64,000 nt of DNA, from the NCBI GenBank assembly GCA_024405735.1, contig JAKSOF010000001.1, positions 62,001 to 126,000 of the forward strand, given 5' to 3'. Position numbers and translations under genes: made by a program. Numbering within the stretch: the first letter of the stretch is position 1; every line of letters starts with the position of its first letter. A model generated the notes under the pieces. It was not told the DNA's origin. It ran no database searches and saw nothing but the letters and a program-made list of their open reading frames with translations. Source of the DNA: Victivallaceae bacterium (GTDB taxonomy: Bacteria; Verrucomicrobiota; Lentisphaeria; Victivallales; Victivallaceae). Below are positions 31,522 through 40,554 of this stretch, in pieces.

Positions 31522-32574
31522 ATGAACGAAACCGGAAAACCCTTTCTTGCCGGGGCTTCTCACGAGGAGCTGACGGCGTTTTGCGCGGCAAAGCAGCTCC
31601 CTGCTTTCCGTGCGCGGCAGATTGCCCGGTGGCTTTACGGGAAATGGACCGTCGAGCCGGAAAAAATGAGCAATCTCCCCGATCCTTTGCGCCGCGATCT
31701 CGCCGATTTTTTTCGCGCGCCCGCGTCGCGCGTGGCGGACAAGGTGGTCGCTCCCGACGGCACGGCAAAACTCCGGATCGAATTATACGACCGCGAATCC
31801 ATCGAAACCGTCCTGATTCCGACGCCGGAAAGGCTGACGTTTTGTCTCAGTACGCAGGTCGGGTGTCCCGTGGGATGCCGTTTCTGTGCAAGCGGGGAGC
31901 ACGGGCTTATCCGCAATCTGACGACCGGCGAGATCCTCGAGGAACTTCTGCTTTCCTCGCGTGAAGCGGGACAAAAGCCGGACAACATCGTTTTTATGGG
32001 GATCGGGGAGGGGTTGCTCAACTTTGCCGAATTTTCCCGCGCGCTGGAAATGCTTTCTTCTCCCGATTATTTCGGTTTCGCGCCGCGGCGGATCACGGTT
32101 TCCTCCAGCGGTTACGTCCCCGGCATCCGCAAACTGGCGGAAATGAAAAAGGAATTCAATCTCGCGATCAGCTTGCACGCCGTCGACGATGAAATGCGCG
32201 CAAAACTGATCCCCGATGCGTTGCGTTATCCGATCGCCGAAATTCTCGATGCGGCGGATTTTTACTGCGAGACCGCCGGAAGGCAGTATACGCTCGAATA
32301 TACGATGATCGCGGGGGTCAACGATTCCGTCGAAACGGCGAAAAAACTTGCCGCGATCGCCAGAAAGCATCACGCCAAGATCAATCTGATCCCGCTCAAT
32401 CAGGCGGCAGGTGATTTCCGCCGCCCCGACCGCAAAACGATCGAGGCGTTTGAAACGGAAATTTCCTCCGCCGGGGCGCGCGTGACCCGACGCGTGGAAC
32501 GGGGATTCAAGCGCGGCGCCGCTTGCGGTCAGTTGCGCAGTGAAAGTTTAAAGAAAGAGGAAAAAGATGTTTAA
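31522..32574 (+). CDS. rlmN: Dual-specificity 23S rRNA A2503/tRNA A37 methyltransferase
   Basis: 350 residues. Radical SAM cluster motif CPVGCRFC (C115, C119, C122), SAM-binding GIGEGLLN, and a late Cys in GAACGQL (C335), the methyl-carrying catalytic position of RlmN. Methylates C2 of A2503 in 23S rRNA. The ribosome binding site is weak. The next gene starts 8 bases before its stop. Confidence 0.96.
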   Translation: MNETGKPFLAGASHEELTAFCAAKQLPAFRARQIARWLYGKWTVEPEKMSNLPDPLRRDLADFFRAPASRVADKVVAPDGTAKLRIELYDRESIETVLIPTPERLTFCLSTQVGCPVGCRFCASGEHGLIRNLTTGEILEELLLSSREAGQKPDNIVFMGIGEGLLNFAEFSRALEMLSSPDYFGFAPRRITVSSSGYVPGIRKLAEMKKEFNLAISLHAVDDEMRAKLIPDALRYPIAEILDAADFYCETAGRQYTLEYTMIAGVNDSVETAKKLAAIARKHHAKINLIPLNQAAGDFRRPDRKTIEAFETEISSAGARVTRRVERGFKRGAACGQLRSESLKKEEKDV

Positions 32575-32920
32575 AAGCCGTGTTGCCTTGCCGCTTGCCG
32601 CATTGGTGCTTTTTTGCGCCGGATGCGAAACGACCGATTTGCCGAAAGAGCCTGCCCAAAAAGAGCAGAAACCCAAAATGAGCAAAGCGGAAAAAAAGCG
32701 CAAGGCATTGCGCGACCCCATTTCCGATATGCTTAAGATCGAACGCAAGGAGAGCAAGCCCTTTATCGCGGAGTCCGGAGACCTTTCCGACCGTGAAAAG
32801 GAGGCTTTTTCCGCCAGTTGGTCGAGCCAGCACAAGGAATCGGAGGAGATCCACCAAAAAGTGCGCAGACAGCACGACAAGGAAAAAAAGGAAAAGACCA
32901 ATTGGGTCTTTTTTGATTAA
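32567..32920 (+). CDS. Small Lys/Glu-rich lipoprotein
   Basis: 117 residues with a lipoprotein signal (MFKSRVALPLAALVLFCAGCE; lipobox CAGC, C20). The mature part is highly charged and helical (Lys and Glu rich) with no recognised domain. Overlaps rlmN by 8 bases and precedes the LolCD-type transporter genes by about 20 bases, which hints at a role in the envelope or as a client of that transporter. Confidence 0.85.
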   Translation: MFKSRVALPLAALVLFCAGCETTDLPKEPAQKEQKPKMSKAEKKRKALRDPISDMLKIERKESKPFIAESGDLSDREKEAFSASWSSQHKESEEIHQKVRRQHDKEKKEKTNWVFFD

Positions 32921-32942
32921 AGAAAAGGTTTTTCGTCAAGTT

Positions 32943-34253
32943 ATGTTGACCGAATTTTTTATCGCCGGGCGTTATCTGAAAGTCAGACACAGCGCCGTTT
33001 CGTGGATCACCGTGACGAGCATCGTCGGGGTGACGCTCGGCGTCGCCGTGCTGCTGATCGTCCTCGCCGTGATGACGGGCTTCACCGATCTGATGAAAGC
33101 AAAACTCGTCGAAACGCAGGCGCATTTTCAGGTGCGCTCCGCATTCGGCGTCATTTCCGACCGCGACGCGGTGGCAAAGCAAATGGAAAGCGTCCGCCCC
33201 GGCGAAGTCCTGGCGGCGCCCGTCATCAGTTCCCCCGTTTTGGTCCGCTACGACGAACGCCGCATCGATCCCTATGCGATGGTGCTCGCTTTTGATTTCC
33301 AGAAAGATTTGCCGCGGCTGAAACAAAGCGGCCGTTTCGATTTTGAAAATATGTTGCTCGGCCGCGCGGAATATCTGCCGCAACTTCCCGGACGGCGCGG
33401 CGTCATCATCAGCGCGGATATGGCGCGGCGGTGGCACGTGCGCATCGGCGACAAGATTTTTCTCCACTCGACGGGGAAACTCACACAGCTCATCAAAGTC
33501 GATGAAAAAAGCGGGCAGATTTCGGTGGATGCCGCATCGACCGCCTATTATCCGACGCAATTTGTGGTGACCGGAATTTATTCCGCCGGAAAATATGATT
33601 TCGACCGGCTTTGCCTTTTTGTCGACATCGACGATGCCGCCGACCTTTTTGACCTCGGCTATGAAGATGCGACGGCGGTTTTCGGTTGGGGCAAAGATGC
33701 CTTTCATCAGACGGCATTGTTGGAAAAAATGCGGAAAAATCTGCCTTCCGCCCTGGAAGTCCGCGGCTGGGAAGAAACCAATCAGCAACTGCTCAGCGTG
33801 CTTGCCGTCGAAAAACGGATGATGTTTTTCCTTTTGATTTTCATCGTGCTCGTCGCGGCATTCAGTATCGCCAACACGTTGATCACATCGGTCTACCAGA
33901 AAACCCGCGAGATCGGCGTTTTGAAAGCGCTGGGCGCTTCCGATGCGATGGTGCGCCGCGTCTTTTTGCTGCAGGGATTTCTGATCGGTCTTTTCGGCAG
34001 TCTGTGCGGCGTCGCGCTCGGGGCGACGGTGATTTATTTCCGCAACGACATCCTGCATCTGGTCTCTCATCTGACGGGAAGCGAACTTTTCCCCAAAGAA
34101 TTTTATTATTTCAACGAATTGCCGGCGAAGATCCTGCTTTCGGACGTGAGTTTCATCGTTATTGCGAGCATCGTCCTCTGCACGGTCGGCGCGCTGATCC
34201 CCGCTGTGCGGGCGGCGCATCTTGATCCGGCGAAAGCGTTGCGTTACGAGTGA
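32943..34253 (+). CDS. lolC: Lipoprotein-releasing ABC transporter permease, LolC/E type
   Basis: 436 residues from ATG 32943 (CAAGTT upstream is weak; the longer frame overlaps the lipoprotein gene). N-terminal membrane helix (SWITVTSIVGVTLGVAVLLIV region, about 20-45), large periplasmic domain (about 50-285), then an FtsX-like block of three helices (about 295-425) with TREIGVLKALGAS. Extracts lipoproteins from the inner membrane with LolD. A single permease suggests a homodimeric LolF-like complex. Confidence 0.9.
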   Translation: MLTEFFIAGRYLKVRHSAVSWITVTSIVGVTLGVAVLLIVLAVMTGFTDLMKAKLVETQAHFQVRSAFGVISDRDAVAKQMESVRPGEVLAAPVISSPVLVRYDERRIDPYAMVLAFDFQKDLPRLKQSGRFDFENMLLGRAEYLPQLPGRRGVIISADMARRWHVRIGDKIFLHSTGKLTQLIKVDEKSGQISVDAASTAYYPTQFVVTGIYSAGKYDFDRLCLFVDIDDAADLFDLGYEDATAVFGWGKDAFHQTALLEKMRKNLPSALEVRGWEETNQQLLSVLAVEKRMMFFLLIFIVLVAAFSIANTLITSVYQKTREIGVLKALGASDAMVRRVFLLQGFLIGLFGSLCGVALGATVIYFRNDILHLVSHLTGSELFPKEFYYFNELPAKILLSDVSFIVIASIVLCTVGALIPAVRAAHLDPAKALRYE

Positions 34254-34263
34254 GGAGTTCCCG

Positions 34264-34974
34264 ATGGAAAATGAAAATATGATTTATCTGCGCGATGTAG
34301 AACGCACCTACCGCACCGGAGAAGTCGCGCTGACGGTCTTACAGCATCTTGATTTCGCCTTGCCGCGCGGTCAGTGGTGTTGTGTTTTCGGCGCATCGGG
34401 GAGCGGCAAAACGACATTGCTCAACGTGATGGGGACGCTCGAAGCGCCGGACGCGGGGAGTGTGGTCATCGACGGATGTGACGTTTCCCGTTTCAGTCGG
34501 CAGGAAGCCGCGCGTTTCCGCCGCGAAAAACTCGGTTTTGTCTTTCAGGCGTACCATTTGCTGCCGGAATTCACCGTGCTGGAAAACGTCGCGCTCGCGG
34601 GGAAACTTGCCGGAATGCCGCATCGCGCGGCAGTGACGCGCGCCAAAGAGCTTTTGGCGCAAATGCAGTTGGTCGAGCGCATCGATCACCGTCCGTCGGA
34701 ACTTTCCGGCGGCGAGCAGCAGCGCACGGCGATCGCGCGCGCATTGATGAATCGTCCCAAAATTCTGCTTGCCGACGAGCCGACCGGCAATCTCGATGAA
34801 AAAACAGGACTTGCGATTTTGCAGTTGCTCGTTGATTTGCGCAAAAGAGAGCCGGATATGAGTATCGTGATGATCACGCACAACCGCGACCTCGCTTGTT
34901 TTGCCGATCGCGTCGTAACGCTTTCCGGCGGAAAACTGGTCGAAGAAAAGGAGAAATCTCCCGATGGATTATGA
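34264..34974 (+). CDS. lolD: Lipoprotein-releasing ABC transporter ATPase, LolD type
   Basis: 236 residues from ATG 34264 (GAGGAG site eight bases upstream). Walker A GASGSGKT, Q-loop FVFQAYHLLPEFT, signature LSGGEQQRTAIARAL, Walker B ILLADEPTGNLD, switch His in MITHNRD. It belongs to the MacB/LolD/FtsE clade. Directly follows the permease, so this is its energy subunit. The next gene overlaps it by 11 bases. Confidence 0.93.
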   Translation: MENENMIYLRDVERTYRTGEVALTVLQHLDFALPRGQWCCVFGASGSGKTTLLNVMGTLEAPDAGSVVIDGCDVSRFSRQEAARFRREKLGFVFQAYHLLPEFTVLENVALAGKLAGMPHRAAVTRAKELLAQMQLVERIDHRPSELSGGEQQRTAIARALMNRPKILLADEPTGNLDEKTGLAILQLLVDLRKREPDMSIVMITHNRDLACFADRVVTLSGGKLVEEKEKSPDGL

Positions 34975-35959
34975 ATTTGACCGTATGCCGAAAGTGAAAA
35001 GGAACAATTCTTCCGGTCGGCGGATTCTGATTTTTATGATCGTTCTGGCGATAACGTCCGGCATCGTCTACTGGATCGTGCCGCATAAAAAAACACTCCC
35101 GCCGGAAAGAACCGCGCAAATAGCCTCGGATAAAGAGGTTGCAAAAAATGATCCGGCAACTTCAGAGCCGGGATCCGCCGAAAAGACCGCAAGTGCGATC
35201 CCCGAAGAAACGGTAACGCAGGAAAATGCGGAAACTGCAGAAAAAACAGCCAAAGTGCCGACGCAAAAGCCGGTAAAAGGCGTCGCGTGGCAGGGCGACC
35301 CCGCCGTTGATCTGCCGGAAAAACCGATCCCGGATGAAACGGCAAAAGCGGAAGCGCAACGCTCCGCCGACAACTGGGAGCAAGTGCAAAAAGGCACCGG
35401 CGTCTGGTGCATCAAACACGCGATTTCGCGCGGCGACAATCTGGAAAAACTCGCCAAAAACTATCACACGACCGTCGCCCTCATCAAGGAATTGAACCAC
35501 CTGAAAGGCAATACGATTTTTCTCGGGCGCAAGTTGGTCATCGTGCCGGGCCCGTGGCAAATCGAAATTTCCAAGTCCTCGCGGCGGCTTCAGCTTTTCA
35601 ACCTCGCAAAGGAAAAAACGCTGTTTGCCGCTTACGACGTCGGCGTCGGTCGCGCGGACAGCACTCCGGCGGAAAAATTCGTCATTTCGATCCGCGTTTA
35701 CCACCCCGACTATTACGCGCCGAATGGCGCGATCTATGCTTACGGCGACCCCGAAAATCCGATGGGCGATTACTTTTTGAAGTTGGCAAAAATGGAGCAG
35801 CAGAGCCGTCCGCTTGCCGGATACGGGATCCACGGTTCTCCCGATGATGCAGGGGTAGGGCGGTCGCTCAGTCACGGCTGTGTGCGGATGCGCAATTTTG
35901 AAGTGCGTCAACTTTACTTGCTCTGTCCGGTCGGGACGCCCGTTTCGATCACGGAATAA
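34964..35959 (+). CDS. LysM L,D-transpeptidase (YkuD)
   Basis: 331 residues. N-terminal membrane anchor (ILIFMIVLAITSGIVYWIV, about 21-39), a Lys/Glu/Ala-rich linker, a LysM peptidoglycan-binding domain (about 147-195: AISRGDNLEKLAKNYH), and a C-terminal YkuD domain with the catalytic His-Cys pair in HGSPDDAG and SHGCVRM. It probably makes 3-3 cross-links or attaches proteins to peptidoglycan. Overlaps lolD, linking envelope lipoprotein sorting and wall modification in one operon. Confidence 0.93.
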   Translation: MDYEFDRMPKVKRNNSSGRRILIFMIVLAITSGIVYWIVPHKKTLPPERTAQIASDKEVAKNDPATSEPGSAEKTASAIPEETVTQENAETAEKTAKVPTQKPVKGVAWQGDPAVDLPEKPIPDETAKAEAQRSADNWEQVQKGTGVWCIKHAISRGDNLEKLAKNYHTTVALIKELNHLKGNTIFLGRKLVIVPGPWQIEISKSSRRLQLFNLAKEKTLFAAYDVGVGRADSTPAEKFVISIRVYHPDYYAPNGAIYAYGDPENPMGDYFLKLAKMEQQSRPLAGYGIHGSPDDAGVGRSLSHGCVRMRNFEVRQLYLLCPVGTPVSITE

Positions 35960-35973
35960 AAGGATGGTGTGAT

Positions 35974-36975
35974 ATGGCGAAAACAGTAAAAAAAGATCCG
36001 GTGGAAGCGTTGCGCGACAAGATCGTCGAATTGCGGGCTTTGTCACAGGAAAACAACATTGATATGAGCGAGGCGATCGCCAAACTCAAAGAGGAGTTGG
36101 AAACGGCGTTACGTAAAAAGGCGCGGGCGCTGACGGCGTGGCAGCACGTTAAACTGGCGCGCGACCCGCGGCGGCCTTATATGCTTGATTACATCGGTTT
36201 GCTCTTTACCGATTTCGTCGAACTTGCGGGCGACCGCCGCTTTTCCGACGACAAGGCGATCGTGGGCGGCTTTGCGAAGTTCCGCGGCGAAAACGTGATG
36301 GTCATCGGGACTCAAAAAGGGCGCGACACCCGCAGTAATCTTATCCGCAATTTCGGCTGGCCCGGCGCGGACGGCTACCGCAAGGCGCTGCGTCTGATGA
36401 AACTTGCCGACAAGGCGGGGGTGCCGATCATCACTTTTATCGACACGCCGGGAGCTTACCCCGGGATCGCCAGTGAAGAACGTCACGTCGGCGAGGCGAT
36501 CGCGGTCAATTTGCGGGAGATGTTCGCGCTCCGCGTGCCGGTGATCGCCATCGTGATCGGCGAGGGCGGTTCCGGCGGCGCGCTCGGTCTGGGCGTCGGC
36601 AACCGGATATTGATGATGGAAAACGCCTATTATTCCGTAATCACTCCGGAAGGTTGCGCCGCGATCCTCTGGAAAGACCGCAAATTCGCCCCGCAGGCGG
36701 CGGATGCCTTGCATTTGACCAGCGATTGTCTGCTGGAACTCGGCGTCGCCGATGAGGTGATCCTCGAACCCGCCGGAGGCGCGCAATGCGATTATGAACT
36801 CGCGGCGGCGGCGGTCGGAGAGGCGATCGAGCGCAATCTCAAAAGTCTGCATAAGATGTTCATCGCCAAACTGATCGACCAGCGTTACGAGAAATTCCGC
36901 AAAATCGGAGTCTTTACGGAATGCGCGGAAAAAGTGGCAGAAGATGCCGGAAAAGGGAAATCCGATGCCGAGTAA
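35974..36975 (+). CDS. accA: Acetyl-CoA carboxylase carboxyltransferase alpha subunit
   Basis: 333 residues, standard length. N-terminal helical region, then ARDPRRPYMLDYI, PGADGYRKALRLM, DTPGAYPGIASEERHVGEAIA and GEGGSGGALGLGVGNR, all hallmarks of AccA. Transfers carboxyl from biotin to acetyl-CoA for fatty acid synthesis, with AccD (not in this window). Overlapped by the next gene by 11 bases. Confidence 0.96.
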   Translation: MAKTVKKDPVEALRDKIVELRALSQENNIDMSEAIAKLKEELETALRKKARALTAWQHVKLARDPRRPYMLDYIGLLFTDFVELAGDRRFSDDKAIVGGFAKFRGENVMVIGTQKGRDTRSNLIRNFGWPGADGYRKALRLMKLADKAGVPIITFIDTPGAYPGIASEERHVGEAIAVNLREMFALRVPVIAIVIGEGGSGGALGLGVGNRILMMENAYYSVITPEGCAAILWKDRKFAPQAADALHLTSDCLLELGVADEVILEPAGGAQCDYELAAAAVGEAIERNLKSLHKMFIAKLIDQRYEKFRKIGVFTECAEKVAEDAGKGKSDAE

Positions 36976-37438
36976 CATCACGCTCCGGCAGGCGGCAAAT
37001 ACCGATGTTTCCGCCATCGCCGCCCTTTTGAAACCCTATGCGGACGAGGGGATTGTCCTGCCGCGCGACGAGGAAAATATCCGCTTTTATCTGCAGAATT
37101 TCCGGGTCGCCGTCGCCGGAAACGCCATTGTCGGGTGTGTCGCCGTCCGCGATTTCGGCAATCGGCTTTTTGAAGTCCGCAGTCTGGTCGTTGCACGCGA
37201 TTTGCACGGCACGGGGATCGGTCGTATGCTCGTCGAAAACGAGATCGGTCGTTTGCGGTCGCGCTTTGACGAATGGAAACTTTTTACCTTGACGCGCACG
37301 CCGGAATTTTTCATCCGCCTCGGTTTTCAGACGGTCGACCGCACATTGTTTCCGGAAAAGATCTGGAGCGACTGCGCAAGTTGCTCTAAAAACCGTTGCT
37401 GTGACGAGACCGCATTGCTTATTTCCAGCCGGAAATAA
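36965..37438 (+). CDS. GNAT acetyltransferase, ArgA-like N-acetylglutamate synthase
   Basis: 157 residues from ATG 36965. GNAT fold with RSLVVARDLHGTGIGRMLV as the acetyl-CoA loop, then TRTPEFFIRLGFQTVDR and the C-terminal FPEKIWSDCASCSKNRCCDE segment typical of short stand-alone N-acetylglutamate synthases. It would start arginine synthesis. No other arg genes are nearby, so the substrate is inferred from the C-terminal motif only. Converges on uvrC with a 15-base gap. Confidence 0.82.
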   Translation: MPSNITLRQAANTDVSAIAALLKPYADEGIVLPRDEENIRFYLQNFRVAVAGNAIVGCVAVRDFGNRLFEVRSLVVARDLHGTGIGRMLVENEIGRLRSRFDEWKLFTLTRTPEFFIRLGFQTVDRTLFPEKIWSDCASCSKNRCCDETALLISSRK

Positions 37439-37453
37439 CGCCCCCTTGCCATT

Positions 37454-38920
37454 TTATTTTTGTCGGATGTGGTCAAGCAGTTTCTGCGCGGTTTCTTCCC
37501 CGATGCCCCGTACCTTTTGCGCGATTTCTCCGGCGGAGGCTTTTTTTAAGGCGCGCAAACTGCCGAAAGCGCGCAGGATCTCCATTTTCCGCTTTTTCCC
37601 GATGCCGGGGACTTCTTCGATCACCGAGTGCTCGATCGCCTTGCGGCGCAGTTCGCGGTGATAGGTGATCGCGAAACGGTGCGCCTCATCGCGCAAAGCC
37701 TGAAGCAGACGGATCGCCGGATCGTGGCGGTCGATGATGACCGGCTCCGAACGCCCGGGAAGAAAAATTTCCTCATTGCGCTTTGCCAGTCCCAAAATCG
37801 GAAAAGGCGGACAATGGATTTCGACCAAGGCGTCGAGCGCGGCGGAAAGCTGTCCTTTGCCGCCGTCGACGAGCAACACGCCGGGCAACGGTCGCTTTTC
37901 TTCAAGCAATCGGGAGAAATGCCGCGTGATCGCTTCGTGCATCATCGCGAAATCGTCGCTTTGATGGACGGTTTTGATGCGGAAGCGGCGGTAATGGTCG
38001 CGATCGGGGCGGCCGTCGGTGAAGCAGACCAAACTGGCGACGGCAAGCGTACCGAGGATATTGGAAATGTCAAAGCCGATGATGGGGCCCTTGATCTTTT
38101 CGATGCCGAGGTGCTTTGCAAGCGATTCGACCGCCGCTTTGCCGGGGGTGATCTCCGGAAGTTCCGGACGGGCGAAGATCCGGCTTTTTCTGCCGAAAAC
38201 CGCCTCTAAATTGGCGGAAATATCGCGCAGACGCGCGGCGGCTTCAAAGCGGGTGTTCAAACTTGCCTCGGTCATTTCTTCGCGCAGTTTTTCCTGCAAC
38301 GGGGTGATGTCGCCGTTGAGAACTTTCAACGCTTCGTCGAGTCGCGCTTTGTATTCCTCCTGCGTTACGTTGCCGATGCAGGGGGCGCAGCAATCTTTGA
38401 TCGTCCGCTTGAGACAGTGACGGCGCGTCTCCTCATTCGGGTGGGAATCGCGGCAGGCGCGCAAACCGAAATGACGCAGCAGAAATTCCAGTGTCGACCG
38501 CAGTGCGCTCCCGTTGGGGAAAGGGCCGAAATACTGGAAATTCCCCGGCTTTTTGACCCGGGCGAGCGCGAGCGTCGGGAAATCCTCGCTCCAGTCGATC
38601 TTGAGCAGTAAATAGCGTTTGTCGTCGCGCATCAAAATATTGTAGTGCGGCGCGTAAGTTTTGATCAGACGAGCTTCGAGCAAAAGCGCTTCCGCTTCGC
38701 TGTGGACGACTTCAAAACTCCAACTGGCGATCGAGTGGATGAGCGAACGCAGTTTGGGATCGGCGGCATTGCGGCGCGAAAGTTGAAAATAGGAAGACAT
38801 CCGCCGCCGGAGATTGCTCGCCTTGCCGACGTAGATCACCCGGTCGAAACGGTCGCGGTAGATGTAAACGCCCGGTTTCGCCGGGATCTCCGAGGGGTGA
38901 AATTCTGCGGCGCTGCGCAT
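37454..38920 (-). CDS. uvrC: Excinuclease ABC subunit C
   Basis: 488 residues. N-terminal GIY-YIG nuclease (GVYIYRDRFDRVIYVGKASNLRRR, about 17-40), a UVR/UvrB-binding helical pair (about 205-240), the RNase H-like second nuclease (FDISNILGT, then GVLLVDGGKGQLSAA), and a C-terminal HhH pair (EEVPGIGKKRKMEILR, VRGIGEETAQKL). It is roughly 100 residues shorter than E. coli UvrC, with all domains recognisable. Last gene of a fmt-rng-uvrC unit. Confidence 0.95.
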   Translation of the reverse strand: MRSAAEFHPSEIPAKPGVYIYRDRFDRVIYVGKASNLRRRMSSYFQLSRRNAADPKLRSLIHSIASWSFEVVHSEAEALLLEARLIKTYAPHYNILMRDDKRYLLLKIDWSEDFPTLALARVKKPGNFQYFGPFPNGSALRSTLEFLLRHFGLRACRDSHPNEETRRHCLKRTIKDCCAPCIGNVTQEEYKARLDEALKVLNGDITPLQEKLREEMTEASLNTRFEAAARLRDISANLEAVFGRKSRIFARPELPEITPGKAAVESLAKHLGIEKIKGPIIGFDISNILGTLAVASLVCFTDGRPDRDHYRRFRIKTVHQSDDFAMMHEAITRHFSRLLEEKRPLPGVLLVDGGKGQLSAALDALVEIHCPPFPILGLAKRNEEIFLPGRSEPVIIDRHDPAIRLLQALRDEAHRFAITYHRELRRKAIEHSVIEEVPGIGKKRKMEILRAFGSLRALKKASAGEIAQKVRGIGEETAQKLLDHIRQK

Positions 38921-38928
38921 AATAAAAG

Positions 38929-40533
38929 TTACTTCAGTTCGGCGTCGGTTTCGGGGTCGACCAGCCGAAAGTTTTCCTGATGGAGCGAAGCGTCGGCGCG
39001 GAAACTCAATTCGTGATGATATTTCGTTTCCAACTCATCCAGAAATCCGGAATCCGAGTTGCGCAGTTGCGCAAGCACTTCGGGGTGCATATAAATGCGG
39101 ATCGGGATCCCCTTGTACTTGCGGTCGCGCAAAACGGCGGTGAGTCGGCGCTGGATCTCCGCACTCATCGTCACGACCGATTTGACCAATCCCGTGCCGG
39201 AGCAGTAAGGGCAGGGGGTGTAGACCTGATCCTGAATGCTTTCGTGCTCGCGCTGACGGGTCATTTCCATCAGCCCCAAACGGCTCAGCGGCAGAACTTT
39301 GGTCTTGGCTCGGTCGTCTTTGACCAGTTTTTTCATCACCCGGTACAATTCGTCGCGGTCTTTGCTCGAACGCATATCGATAAAGTCGAGGACGACAAGC
39401 CCTCCGACGTTGCGCAAACGCAGTTGACGGGCGATCTCCTCCGCCGCTTCGAGGTTGGTGTTCAAAATGAAATCGGGCTGATCGGTACCGTTTTTACCGC
39501 GCCCGGAGTTGACGTCGATCGCGATCAGAGCTTCGGTTTCGTCGATAACGATCGCGCCGCCGCCCGGCAGTTTGACTTCCCGCTGAAAAACCGTTTTCAA
39601 CTGCTCGTTGATATGGTAGTAATCGTAGATCGGCTCGCTTTTGTCGTAGAATTCGACTTTGGACGCGAGTTTTTTCGCACCGCACCGCTTCAAGGTTTCG
39701 ACGATGCGTTTTTTGGCGTCTTTGTCATCGACGACGATGCCGCCGTCGATCTCATCGGTCATGAAATCGCGGATGGTGCGTTCGATAAGGGTCGGTTCGG
39801 TCAAAAGCAAGTGCGGCGCGCTGAAATTATCCATGTCGCGCTCGATATTCGACCACGAATCAAGCAGAAGTTCAAGGTCGTTTTTGAAAAACGCCGCTTT
39901 TTGCCCCTCTCCGGCGGTACGGCAGATCATCCCCATGCCCTCCGGTATCTCCAGTTGGGAAAGCACTTTGCGCAGTCTTTCGCGCTCCGGTGCGCTTTCG
40001 ATCCGGTTGGAAAGACCGATGTGATCGTTGTACGGCATCAATACGAGATAACGGCCGGGGATCGAAATATCGGTCGTCACCCGCGCGCCCTTGGTGCTGA
40101 TCGGCGCTTTGACCACCTGAACGAGGATCTCCATCCCCGGCTTGAAAATGTTGGGGATGTCCGCCGCCGTGATCTTGCCGGAGCGGCGGAGCGTTTCGGC
40201 GCTGCCTTTGCTGTCGGGGCGTTTGGCGTTGCGCTTGCGGCGTTTGGCGGCGATCTTTTCCGCCTCCTGCTGATATTGCTCGGCGAGATCGCTGTATCCG
40301 GGGAGCATTTCCTGAAAGTGCAAAAAAGCGTTTTTCTGGGCGCCGATGTCGACAAACGCCGCCTGCAACAGCATATCCAGATTGACGATACGCCCGAGAA
40401 AAATGTCTCCGACTTTTGGCGTGTTGTCGTCGCGCTCGATCTGATATTCCTCGAGCCTGCCTCCGTGCAGCAAAGCGAAACGCCTTTCGACGCGATCGCA
40501 GTTGAGCACGATGGTTTTTTTTGATTTTTCCAT
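38929..40533 (-). CDS. rng: Ribonuclease G/E
   Basis: 534 residues. S1 RNA-binding domain (about 37-130: GDIFLGRIVNLDMLLQAAFVDIG), RNase H-like and DNase I-like regions with the metal site in AIDVNSGRG and FIDMRSSKDR, and the zinc-link CPYCSGTG. Length matches RNase G rather than RNase E, with no long C-terminal scaffold. Processes rRNA and mRNA. Its S1 domain has a charged insertion (KIAAKRRKRNAKRPDSK). Confidence 0.95.
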   Translation of the reverse strand: MEKSKKTIVLNCDRVERRFALLHGGRLEEYQIERDDNTPKVGDIFLGRIVNLDMLLQAAFVDIGAQKNAFLHFQEMLPGYSDLAEQYQQEAEKIAAKRRKRNAKRPDSKGSAETLRRSGKITAADIPNIFKPGMEILVQVVKAPISTKGARVTTDISIPGRYLVLMPYNDHIGLSNRIESAPERERLRKVLSQLEIPEGMGMICRTAGEGQKAAFFKNDLELLLDSWSNIERDMDNFSAPHLLLTEPTLIERTIRDFMTDEIDGGIVVDDKDAKKRIVETLKRCGAKKLASKVEFYDKSEPIYDYYHINEQLKTVFQREVKLPGGGAIVIDETEALIAIDVNSGRGKNGTDQPDFILNTNLEAAEEIARQLRLRNVGGLVVLDFIDMRSSKDRDELYRVMKKLVKDDRAKTKVLPLSRLGLMEMTRQREHESIQDQVYTPCPYCSGTGLVKSVVTMSAEIQRRLTAVLRDRKYKGIPIRIYMHPEVLAQLRNSDSGFLDELETKYHHELSFRADASLHQENFRLVDPETDAELK

Positions 40534-40554
40534 GATAAATTCCTGATAAAATGG

